Source of the DNA: Phanerodontia chrysosporium
Taxonomy: Eukaryota; Basidiomycota; Agaricomycetes; Polyporales; Phanerochaetaceae
NCBI GenBank assembly: GCA_001910725.1
Contig: MJGA01000045.1
Span: forward strand, 62,001 to 126,000
Direction: 5' to 3'
Length of the DNA stretch: 64,000 bases
Shown: one piece after another, positions 41,602 to 51,734 of the stretch
How the letters are laid out: each line of letters starts with the position of its first letter
How positions within the stretch are numbered: position 1 is the first letter of the stretch
Program-made: the position numbers and the translations under genes
Notes under the pieces: model-generated
Told to the model about the DNA's origin: nothing
What the model saw: the letters and a program-made list of their open reading frames with translations, nothing else
Databases searched by the model: none

Positions 41602-42292
41602 TGTCACGGATGTGACGGTGCTGCCCTATTTTTCGCCGATTTTTGGCTACTTTCCTCGATTAATCCAACGGGCGAGCAGCCCTCGCGCCGTCTGGAGTCC
41701 TAGCCGCCCACACTCAGCGCCTGGCCACTCAGCGCCAGCGCCCTGATGGCGCATCACCCCTAGATGCCAGCGCATCCCGCTGCGCGCTCAGACACTGCCC
41801 GGATCACCGGTCTGCCCTGCAACCGGTTCCCCGGATCGCCGAGGAGGCACTGTCATTCCTGATGACTCCCCTCGCCGAGACACGCCGAGCTGATCAGCCT
41901 GATGACACAGCCTCGGCCCCACACAGCCCCGAACACTGCCAGCTGACACAGCCTCGTGACATAGCCCCGCACAGCCTCGCCGCGCAGCCCGCGTCGCAGC
42001 CTCGCTGGCTATGCTGAGCACTGCCCATCAGCTTAGGTAATCGTACAGCCTGCCCTAAACACTCTGTAGTATATAAGGGTAGCACTCCTCGCTCCTGTCC
42101 GTCATCTCGACCTCTTGGTCAATACGGACAGGTAAGCCGTCGTATGTATTAGTTACTGTTTCAATGTTAACTTGGTCAATACGGACAGCTGTAGAAGTTT
42201 GTTCGTCGCCGCGTGACCCGCTCCGCTGCGCCTCGTCGTCGACCTCCCCATCCGCCCTCCCTCGTGCAGCGTTGAGCCTCTGCTCCGCGACA
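41602..42292 (+). repeat. Solo LTR, family A, in D
   Basis: 691 bp, TGTCACGGATGTGACGG..CTCCGCGACA. Perfect duplication GATCG at 41597-41601 and 42293-42297. It lies between the protease and RT parts of D and is very similar to the LTR at 7092-7783. Confidence 0.94.
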
Positions 42293-45200
42293 GATCGCAA
42301 CGCGGGTGGGGTTCAAGCCGAGGAGGACACTGTGCTGGTATAGGAATGGTGTCCCCAGGATGGCGTCGTAGCTGTCGAGGTTTAGAACGTCGAAGCGGCG
42401 TTGTGTGTCAATGGACTGATAGCGAAAGCCCACTGTCACTGAGTGGTTCACCTTAAAGCGGGAGTCAGACACGGCCAGCTTAACAGGGAGGGCCTTCGCA
42501 AGTGGCTCAACTTTCAGCTTCAACTGGTCAACGATGGATGTGGACAGGAAATCAGCCAGTGAGCCCGAGTCAAGCAGAGCGCGAACAGGATGCGCATTGA
42601 TATAGATTAGGACTACTACAGGACGCGGCAAATGGCGAGGAAAGTCCTTGGGCTGGGCCGCATTGTGCTCAAGGGAGTGCACGACATCAGTGGCAACAGG
42701 CTGTCGTGGGCGACGCGGCTTCGACGCACACAGCATAAGTGAGACCTCTGCAGAGCTCGAGATGCTGGCATGGTCAGCGGAGGATGTCGAGGGCGGACAC
42801 GACGAGGTGCCCGAAAAGCTGGTGGCATGGTCATAGGCCGAAGCCGGGGAGGCAACTAAGTCCGTGGGAGACGAGCCACGAGGTGGGGTGAAGCCACCAT
42901 GAGACGGCAGGGGGCGTGGAGCCAGGGGTAAGCCTACGCCAGAGGACAGAGTGGAGGCACAACCATCGCGGGCCAGGCTATCCCAGACCGGACTCCAGTC
43001 AACATCAGGCAAGTCTGGCGGTGCCCTCTCGCGGTGGCGGTCGTCAGGCACACCGGGAGGGTGGTCAGGGAAATGGACCCGATAACAAGCCTCCAGCCAG
43101 GAGACGGGGTCAAACCCATCCAACAGGACGTCAGCGAAGTCGAGGGCACAGCATAGCCCAGTATGATGATCGTCGATGAGAAAGGTGGGGTCAGCAGGGT
43201 CAACCTGACAGATGAGAAACCAAGCCTCATTGTGAGAGTGTACCGCGCCGCGTCCGTCGTCCTGGTCGAACGTGTAGGGAACGCCGGCATGGAGTGCCGC
43301 GAGGAGGGCAGTGGTGACCTCCAAGATGGGATCATCGCCACCATAGGAACTGGCAGTGTCTGGGCCCCTGGAGCCAACAGCGGTGCCCTCAGTGGTGTCG
43401 GCACCACTAACCGAACAAGCGGGCATGGTTCCCCGGACAGAGGAACCGTGTCGTGGCAGGGAAGCGTGGTCAGGCAAGTGGCGGTGGAGGAAGTCCACGT
43501 ATGCATCCTCAAACCAGGCGGCCGCACGGAACGCAGGGTCAGTTGCGACAGAAAGGTCGAGGAACCACCACCATCCGATGTAGTCATCGAAGATCGCGAG
43601 CTCGTCACCCTCGTCGAGGAGGACCTCAAAGCGAGAGGGGCTATAGACCCACGGAGCATCTGCGTCCGCGACAGAGTCGAAGCTGTACGGCATGCCCATC
43701 AACAGGGAGTCCCGGAGGGACGACGCGGCTGCACAGCCGGGGATGGCATGATCTAGGTCGAGGGCGATGGTGCAGAGGTTGAGCGCATCAGCGTCTCGCA
43801 GAGCAGTAAGCTGGTCCACCTCTGTGAGGTCGACGTGGACCGCACGCAACGCAGCCGCTGGCCGAGGCATCGTTTTCCGTCGGGGGCAATCCTTGGCGAG
43901 GTGATCGGTTGTGCCGCAGTCAAAGCATTTGCCCTGAGCATGGTATGCGTCACGCTCTGCCTGGGTGCAGAGGCCGCCGCCAGCGGTGCGGTGAGGATGA
44001 TCGCGGTCGACACGGGAGCGGCCAGCGCGGGATGTGTTGTCAGAACCGCCATGGTCACCGCGAGGGTGATCTCGATGGCGGCCGCGAGGTCACTCACCCG
44101 TGCCGTGAAAGGCATGACCCTGATCACGGGAGTGACCACGACAATGATCGCGTTTACGGGAGTGTGCGCCGCCAGGGCCCTCTGGAGAGCGGCACCATGG
44201 CAAGTCATGGCGATACGGGGCAATGTGGCGCCTGTTGGGGCTATCAGCGCGAGTCCGGTTGAGGTGAGCGTGTTGGCGGTAGAGCTTCTCGGAGTGTTCC
44301 CAGCATTCAGCCTCCGTGAGCAGTTCCTCGAGCGAGCTGTATTCCTCAGACAAGCCTTTCAGAGTCCAGTGGCTTTTCAGAGGGATGTCAGCGCCACGCC
44401 AAAACTGGATAATGAAGGTGCAATGAGCAACATCACCAACGCTGGTGGCAAGGCGTTCGAGCTCACGGTGATACGCGCATATAGGGCTGCCGCGTTGAGA
44501 CCAAGTTTCAAAGCGCTGGCGCTACATGGAACGGAAGTCGGTGGGGAAGCAGTGGTTGAAGAGCGCCTCGAGGAAGGGGCTAAGACGCCATTCGTACGGT
44601 CGGGCGGCGACCTCGCGCATGTAAAACTGTGAGGCCGTGCCGCCGAGGTATCTCTTCAGGTGGGCAACGCGGTGTTTGCGTGTGACGCAGCCCAGGCGGA
44701 GGAAGTCCTTTACGTCTAGAACCCAACGCTCGAAAGTCTCGTAGCAGGGCTCACCATTATAGACGAAAGGGGGGTCCGGTTTGGTGCTGGACTGCTCTAG
44801 TTTGCGGCGGGCAAGTGTTTTGCGCCAACGGCGGCGAGCTGCCTGTTGTCTCCACTGAGTACGCTCAGAGGCGTCGCTGTCTGGCTCGGACAGTTCGGAC
44901 TGAAGTGAGCTCCGGTCCGAGAAGTCGCTGTCAGATGAGGACGCAGGTTGGCGTTCATCAAGGGAGGATGACGAGCGGTCGTCGGCATTGTTGGGGTCTA
45001 TGCACTGCGTAGGGCGCAGGGCCCTACCAGAGGGTGGGTGCTGGCCACCATGCAGTGTCTGGTAGAGGAACGTGCCCAGGGGAAGTTGGGACGCAGGGTT
45101 CTGCGTCACCGCGGGTGCCGCCACCGCCTGACGGCCCGGCGGGGTGGCTTGCTACGAGGTGTCGGCATTCCCAGAGATGACAGGAATGCATATCCGGGTG

Positions 45201-46744
45201 GCAGGCGCAGGGCGACGCGGCTTCCCGTGGGTGACTGGGCAGGTACGCGCATCGCAAGGTTGTTGCAGAAAGAGTGAGGCCATGAGGCCAGGGTCATCGC
45301 ATGCATTCGCGGTTGTAGGAACAGGGGTCGCCGGTGGCAAGTATATTGGAGGGGGTGTGAGTTGACGTGTCTCGGCGTCGAGCTGGTCCTGCAGGAAGCG
45401 AGCGTAACGTGCGTCATGAACAACTTGAGCTGCAGTGTACCCGTCAAGAGTCAGCGGCGTTGGGCAAGGTGGAGGCACGTCGCGGGCACGAGCCTTGCCT
45501 TTCTCACGTGGCTGTGTACGGGGTACATTGTCCTCGACCGTGGGGGCGTAGGAAGAGCGCGGGTTAGAGCAGGGAGGCAGAGGTGTGCGGTGGTCTATCG
45601 AGAAGTGGGCGCGTTGTGGACGAGGTGTGTGTGAGTCGCCCAGAGCGGCAACCGGTAGGCATGGCGTCTCAGGCTCAAGCTTGGGCGACGACGGCGAAGT
45701 CTTCGTGGCAGCTACCGGTGCTGCATAAGGTGTGGACATACCATTCGCCTGGGTCGCGAAGAGTTTGGATGACGCGGTAGGCGGGTTAAGTGCGCCCTTC
45801 GACAGGCGGCGAGCCTTGCGGCGCAGAATATGGAGTGCATCCGGGCTGAGCAGGGTCAACACATCCTCATATAAAGCATCTAAAGGTATAGGTACATTCA
45901 AGGGGACGGTCGACGAGCGCGTGCTGCCGGTCGTATAATCCAACCACGTGTCGGAGTCACTATATACAGTCTCGACGCACGCCTGGCGCTCACACGGTGC
46001 CAGTGTTGTGGGCATGCCTTGAGGCGCGTTGGCACCGGAGTGGTCGTCGACAATGTCGGACCATGTCGACAGTCGGAACGCGGGCATCGCTCCGCCTGAC
46101 AGGGCGTCAGTGGTGTAGTGTGCCACGGCACTGTAGTAGCGCGTACTGGCGTCGTATCCAGCCATGGACGCCGATGAGGCGTACATGGGCTGAGGGGCAG
46201 CGGCGGGGAGTGCAGCAGGGGATGCGGCGTCAGAGTCATCGAGGTAAGACAGACTGACACCACTGTAGGACGCAGTGTCCGAGGTGGGGTCGTGGCGAGG
46301 CTGGCCGGCATCGGGGGCATCGGACGGGGGTAGCCTGTCGCCGGTGTGGTTTTGTTCTGCGTTGAGCTCAACATCGATGGTTGTGATATTCGATGTAGGA
46401 TGCACGACATCCGGCACGGTTGCGTGGGATGGTGCCATCTCAGGTCCCGGCTCTGTTGAAAGGGGTATCTGCTGAGGCATCCCGCCATCCATCGGACTGG
46501 GGCGGGGAACGTCGTCGACGCACTCCACAGTGGGGTAAGCCGCTGCCGTAGAGGAACCTGGAAGCAAGGCAGAGGGCGTCACGCCCTCTGCGATGGTCAA
46601 TTCAGACATGAGAGGGGTCAAGGACGTACCGTCTGCAGTCTGAAAATTTTTGGTGTCGGTGAGGGCGCCGGTAACGGCAGTCTTTTTGACTTTTGGAGCA
46701 GCTGGCCGGCTGCTTTGATAGTTGGTACCGCGTCTCGTGGGCAT
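42293..46744 (-). pseudogene. gag: D Gag and protease (broken)
   Basis: ATG at 46742-46744. A long N-terminal Gag part is rich in Ser/Thr/Pro with no recognised domain. A capsid-like segment (YETFERWVLDVKDFLRLG, near 44720) follows, then an Arg/His-rich linker and a zinc knuckle CFDCGTTDHLAKDC near 43900. An acidic spacer of about 350 residues leads to an aspartic protease with LLDSGSLADFLS near 42560. Stops TAG (45152), TAG (44522) and TGA (about 44090) all lie in the same frame and are compatible with CAG or CGA ancestors. The long acidic spacer between knuckle and protease is unusual. Confidence 0.75.
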
Positions 46745-46786
46745 GACGGACAGCGGTCAGTGGCAGTTGTCCAACGGGTGATCAGG

Positions 46787-46800
46787 CCGGAGGGTCGCCA
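46787..46800 (-). other. tRNA-type PBS of D
   Basis: Minus strand TGGCGACCCTCCGG, starting with TGG as expected for the complement of a tRNA ending in CCA. It lies 43 nt upstream of the gag ATG. Which tRNA was not determined. Confidence 0.55.
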
Positions 46801-47118
46801 GAAAAGGGGGAAGGGGGAGAAATGAAAAGTACTACGAAAAGCTTGTTAAGCTCGAGAAAAGAGAAAACAGAGGTTCAAAATATGTGAGGATAGCCTCTCG
46901 TGAACGAGGAGGAGTATCCGCACAAGACGAAACAGAGCTCAGACGAAGTAGAGAACTGGAGAAAGTACTCGATTCTCGGGGTAAGAGCAATGCATACAGG
47001 AGGAGACGGGCTCTAGCTAGACTATATAGTATAGAGCATGTGACTACTACCTAAACAGTACAGTAAGTGTGATAAGGAAAGGGGCTGAATAAGAGTAAGT
47101 GCACGGTGTTACCGTGCG
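46801..47118 (-). repeat. Probable 5' LTR of D
   Basis: About 318 bp between the PBS and the broken end of C Pol. Non-coding, with a TATATAGT-like element near 47025 on the reverse strand. The palindrome GCACGGTGTTACCGTGC (47101-47117) is near the outer end. No second copy is present, so the limits are inferred. Confidence 0.45.
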
Positions 47119-49405
47119 ATTAGTCATAGGTAGCTAAATTGGTTACTGATCCCTTATAGCCTACTCGCTTTGGTGCCAGTTTCTTGGAGGGAACGCGAAG
47201 GTTCAGATCCTTTGCGTCAAGCCAAACACGGTCTCCGACCTTGAACAAGGGTTCTGATTTACCCTGGCCGTAGTACCACTTCATTCGCTCTGCAGCCAGC
47301 ACGAGCGCGGCTTTTGCCTGATCTTGGGCCTCCTGTCTAAGCTTCGTCCAGTCGTCCAGTTCTGACAACCTTGTAACACGGTCCTGCTCTGGGAACATGC
47401 ATGGATGACGGCCATATTCGACAAAGAATGGCGAGTTCTTGATGCTTTCATGCGCCTGGTTGTTGTACGCAAACTCGGCAGAGGGCAAAAGGTACGCCCA
47501 GTCGTCCTGCCTAAAGCTTGTGTAGCAGCGCAGATACTGCTCCAATGACTGATTAACTCGCTCAGTCTGACCGTCTGCCTGAGGGTGGAACGCTGTAGTC
47601 ATTGCTGACTTGATCCCCAAGAGTCTGCACCATTCCTGGAAGAGTTTCGTGGCGAACTGCGTTCCTCTATCCGAAATGATCTGTCTGGGTAGGCCGTGCA
47701 AAGGCCAAACGCGCTCATAGAGCAAATTTCCCAGATCCTTGGCTGAAAACTCCTTGGTGATGGGGAGGAAATGTGCTCGCTTGGTTAAGCGGCAAACGAC
47801 TACAAAGATAGCATTATAACCGTCCGACTCAGGCAAGTCCGTGATCATATCGCATGAGATTATCTCCCAGGGTTCTGATGGAACCTCATTCGGCTGTAGC
47901 AGGCCAGCAGGCTTCTGGTTGACGTTTTTATGCAACTGGCAGACTTCGCAACCTGCGACGTACTTCTTGATGTAAACTGACATTCCTGGCCACCAGTAGT
48001 TGCGCGACAGCAACTCTAACTTCTTCCATTGTCCAGGGTGTCCAGCCCCAGGGAAGTCGTGGTGTAACTTGAGTAGATCCGCCCTAATCTTGTTGTCCTT
48101 GGGCACATACACCTTGCCTCGGTGCAGTAGTAGCCCGTCCTCGAGGTGTCATTCCGCTAAGTCCTTCCCGAACTCTCTTGGTCCTTTCAACATCAGGTCT
48201 TTGTACGACTTGGTGACTTCGTCGTCTAGCAGGGCTTTTCTGATCCTTTCTAGCAGTTTGCTATCATCCAGTATCGATGAATGGGTTGGTTGCATGGCTC
48301 GAATCGCGAAATATTCTGGCTTCAAAAGGACTTTTTCACGATTGTCGCAATCCACCCCCAATTCATGATCTGGCCTCCTGGACATTGGATCAGCCCGCTT
48401 CATCGTCTTTCCAGGCTTGGGCTCCAACTTGAAGTGAAAACGTGTGAGGAAAAGACTCCAACGTGCTTGACGTCGCGTCAAGTCTTGTGCCTTGCGGAAA
48501 TAGGTCAAATTCTGGTGATCTGACCATATTTCAAATGGTAGAGGATGTCCCTCCAAATGGTGGCGCCATTCCTTCAGCGCGCAGATGATGACTAGCATCT
48601 CCTTGTCGTATATCTCGTAGTTGCACTCATATACGCCTAGCGCCTTGGAGTAAAACGCGACAGGGTGCCAAAGGCCATCCTCGCCCAGTTGCTCAAGTAC
48701 AGCCCCCGTAGCAAAGTCTGACGAATCGCATTCGAGCCTGAAAGGGTGCTAGTCATCTGGAATCTTGAGAATAGGCGCAGTAGTGAACGCTCTCTTGAGC
48801 GTATCGAAGGCATCCTGCTGCTCAGGCCCCCATTCCCACTCTTTGCCTTTGCAGGTAAGCTCTGACAATGGGCGAACAATCTTGCCAAAGTCTCGAATAA
48901 ACCGTCGGTAGAAGTTGGCAAAATCCAGGAAAGCCTGGACATCTTTGACCCTTTTAGATATGGGCCAAGATAAAACGCCATCTACCTTTGATGGATCCAT
49001 CTGAACCGACCCCTTGCTGATGATCATTCCGAGGTATTCAATGCTATCCGTCTCGAAGAAGCATTTTTCTGGCTTAGCGAACAGGTTGTTGTCGCGTAGC
49101 CGCTGCAATACCTCGTGAACTAATCGGCGATGGTGGTCCAAGTCATTTGTGAAGATGAGAATGTCGTCTAGGTAGACCATGACATGCCCTTCTCGAATCA
49201 GGTCATCGAGAATATGGTTCATCATGCGCTGAAAGATGGCTGGTGCATTGCTGAGGCCGAAGAACATCACCGTAGGTTCGTATAAACCAAAAGGTGTCAT
49301 GAAGGCCAGCTTCCACTCATCTCCTTCCTTGATTCTGACGTTGTTATACCCCCATCTTAGGTCAATCTTGGTGTATATACTGGCCTTAGATAGTCGATCT
49401 ATAAG
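47119..49405 (-). pseudogene. pol: C Pol, 3' part: RT, RNase H, integrase
   Basis: Continues RT with WGYNNVRIKEGDEW and YLDDILIFTN near 49180. RNase H has CDSSDFATGA near 48730, and integrase has SRNYWWPGMS, IISDRGTQF near 47675 and HPQADGQTERVNQ near 47590. Coding stops shortly after LAPKRVG, before any chromodomain, at the junction with D. TAG at 48749 and TGA near 48149 interrupt it. Both fit single transitions. Confidence 0.88.
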
Positions 49406-49937
49406 TGTCACAGTTTTCTAATTCCCTACGGTTTAATTCTCGTAAGCGCCCAGTAGGTGCTAGGGGTTAGGGTTATGGACTAGGGTTAGGACAGGCACGC
49501 GTCAGAACGCGGTCACGTGTTGGTCACGTGCTGGGAATGGACTCAGAGTCATGTGAGGATCTTATCTTTATCTTATCTATGATGTAGACGCTCCGGTACA
49601 AGGGTATAGTAGGTAGCCGGACCCAGAGTCCGGGTAGTGTATTCTAGAATAGCGTAGAAGGTTCCGGACACATCCGGTACTCGGCTTTAGACTTCGCCGA
49701 GCCCGGAGTGTCTTGGCAAGTATCGCACCATCATCACACCATCGTGCATGTGATGGGCAGTATCAGAAGTCTCGGGTAGTACCAGGGGTCCTCCCCTTCA
49801 TGTATATATACCGGGCTCTGCTGGGCTTAAGTCCCCAGCATCATCTACCTCGTCTTTCACCCACTTCACTCGCACCCTCGCAGTCAAGTCCAACCCCACT
49901 TAAGCTACTAAGGTAAGTAGCGGGGTTTACTTTGACA
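49406..49937 (+). repeat. 5' LTR of B2
   Basis: 532 bp, TGTCACAGTTTTC..TTTGACA. It differs from 57488-58019 at GGTGC/GGCGC, CAGAGTC/CAGGGTC and CAGAAGT/CAGGAGT, all transitions. It contains the telomere-like GGGGTTAGGGTT near 49462. Confidence 0.95.
49803..49847 (+). promoter_or_regulatory. LTR promoter of family B: TATA box and presumed RNA start
   Basis: TATATATA at 49803-49810. AGCATCATCTA at 49837-49847 starts 34 nt from the TATA start and is complementary to the PBS. Confidence 0.68.
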
Positions 49938-50815
49938 TTTAGATGATGCTATACCCCTTCGCGTCGACGTCGGCCTTAAGGGCTTGATCGTCGTGCGCAG
50001 CGTGCTCGACGTTGTTGCCGGCGACGTCGGCACCTTTTACTACTTATAATCTTGCGTTAGCAGGTTCGTCTCTTCGATGCGCGGCTACCACCTGTAATAG
50101 GGGTAGTTCTTCATTCGTGGGGCTGGCGACTGAGGTCCACCTGTAAAAGGGGGCTGTACGTCGTCAGCCATGGGGTCGCATGGGCATTACTCGTCGAATT
50201 ATCGCGAGTGATGTTTGTGTAGGCGGGTTCGAAGCGCACATCGACCTGTAATAGGCGATGCTGTGCTCGGCCTGTCCGAAGACCTAAACGACTTGGGATC
50301 TGGGGGATACGTTGGGCCACCTGACAAGGGGCTTGATATATTGAGACCCATCGTTGGACGCGCGGCACCAGGAGTGCGACCACGTGGGCGGGCTGTGCAA
50401 TACAGCATGGGAATCTTCTTGCCGAGCCACAGGCGTAAGTGGCCATGTGACGCGTGGGGTGTTGAGTCCACCGTACGGAACTAAGGCTTGTCCTCCACCG
50501 TGCGCAGGTGACTGCATCCCCGAGACTGGATGACAAGCGGTAAGATACTAGCATCTAGGAAGTCCATGGAGATCGTAGCCGTAAGGCACGACAAACCATT
50601 TTCAGCGGGTGTGGAAACCTGACTGAGATCTGAAACTTCCCCATCGCGCATGTGCAGAGAGATAATGGCATGCCGTAACGACTGTACTCACAAATGCGCG
50701 CGCACCAAGATTCAAACCGCAGCAAGAGAGGGCTGGTAACCCTCATTTTCTGAGCACTTTTCCTTCCATAAGCCGTACCTGTAAAAGGACGCTGGGTGAT
50801 TATGTTATCACACAG
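49913..50815 (+). other. Leader of B2; candidate 903-nt intron covering the PBS
   Basis: Donor AAG/GTAAGT is within the LTR end. Acceptor ATCACACAG stands immediately before the ORF1 ATG at 50816. The leader has no long ORF. It carries a recurrent motif (C)CACCTGTAAAAGG or CACCTGTAATAGG at about 50088, 50137, 50242, 50317 (variant) and 50777. Splicing is inferred only. Confidence 0.5.
49940..49950 (+). other. Self-priming PBS of B2
   Basis: TAGATGATGCT, exact 11-nt reverse complement of 49837-49847, placed 2 nt after the LTR. The same is found in B1 (27674-27684). Confidence 0.75.
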
Positions 50816-51601
50816 ATGAAGTTCTACAACAAGACCATCATTGCCCGCAACGCCGCTGCCCCCTACCCCTCCCTTGCCGAGCGCATCTCGCTTCGCAAGG
50901 AGACCCAGGAAAAGGTCTACGAGGAGGTCAAGGAGAAGCTGGCCGAGATCGAGCGCCCCAAACAGCGCGAGAAGTATCTCCTCCAGCGCGAGCGTAACCG
51001 TCGCACCGTCACCCGCCCCGTCCCGAAGGCCGAGCAGGATCGCATCAACGAGGAGTTCGAGGAACGCCTCTGGGCGCTCGAACAGGCCTCCAGGCTCATC
51101 ATGGAGATGAAGGCGCGCAAGCGTCTCGAGGACCGGATTTCGAATCCGGCTCCCTCACTCCTGAGTCGTCTGGGCCCCCCTCAGCACCTGTCTCAAGAAG
51201 AGGTCGAGGAGACATACGGGAACGATGGCGACACGCAAGGCAAGGTCCCGAAAGAAGCAGGTCGTATGCAGAAGTCGCACATCATCGATCGAACAAAAGA
51301 GATGATGAATTTGTTCAACGCGGTAAACCTTCGTTTGGTACCGCTCAGCGACCACCTCGTCGACATCGACAAGGTCGACAAGGAGCTAGGCGACGAGGTC
51401 TCGAAGTTGCTCGTCGACTTCGAAGACTTATACGACCACTTCGACGAGAACAAGGGGAGAAAGAAGTTGAAGGGAAAGCATTACAGGTGGATTACGAGGG
51501 ATTTAAAGAAAATAAAATATGTATCCTTCGAAAATTTTAGTACTCGATATGTAGAGATCGCAAGGGAGCTCGTTGCTCTCAATATCTCATTCGAATACTA
51601 A
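50816..51601 (+). CDS. B2 ORF1 (pre-gag protein, 261 aa)
   Basis: ATG at 50816 directly follows a CACACAG acceptor-like site. Highly charged N-terminal half, likely helical (repeated Glu/Lys/Arg, KETQEKVYEEVKEKL). It contains LEDRISNPAPSLLSRLGPP and a C-terminal block HYRWITRDLKKIKYVSFENF followed by ARELV. The latter two correspond to blocks in ORF1 of A and C. No known domain, signal peptide or zinc motif. Gag begins 133 nt after its stop. The function is unknown. Confidence 0.85.
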   Translation: MKFYNKTIIARNAAAPYPSLAERISLRKETQEKVYEEVKEKLAEIERPKQREKYLLQRERNRRTVTRPVPKAEQDRINEEFEERLWALEQASRLIMEMKARKRLEDRISNPAPSLLSRLGPPQHLSQEEVEETYGNDGDTQGKVPKEAGRMQKSHIIDRTKEMMNLFNAVNLRLVPLSDHLVDIDKVDKELGDEVSKLLVDFEDLYDHFDENKGRKKLKGKHYRWITRDLKKIKYVSFENFSTRYVEIARELVALNISFEY

Positions 51602-51734
51602 ATCCACCTGTAACCCGATGTAATAAAAACTCCACCTGACACTGAACTTCTGTGTGATACATAAGAGTTTTCCTTACTTTCCAACTGTAAAAGTGGAAAG
51701 AATTTGTACTAACATACCTTTTGACTAAGAAACA

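Larger units (their letters stand above)
37515..47118 (-). mobile_element. Ty3/gypsy family D (3' end missing)
   Basis: Minus-strand element with gag, protease, RT, RNase H and integrase. The coding end and 3' LTR are absent because the 3' LTR of A2 abuts it at 37514. After discounting the solo LTR (691 bp plus 5), gag-pro-pol is one continuous frame, unlike A-C. In-frame stops: TAG 45152-45154, TAG 44522-44524, TGA about 44090 and TAG about 41480. The 5' LTR seems to lie at about 46801-47118, next to the broken end of C Pol, so D probably inserted into C. The exact right boundary is uncertain. Confidence 0.8.

Noticed and set aside
45152..45160. Stop readthrough signal in D gag (TAG followed by CAA)
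   Set aside because: The following bases do not fit the known CARYYA context, and D has further stops of the same kind, so mutation is the simpler reading.
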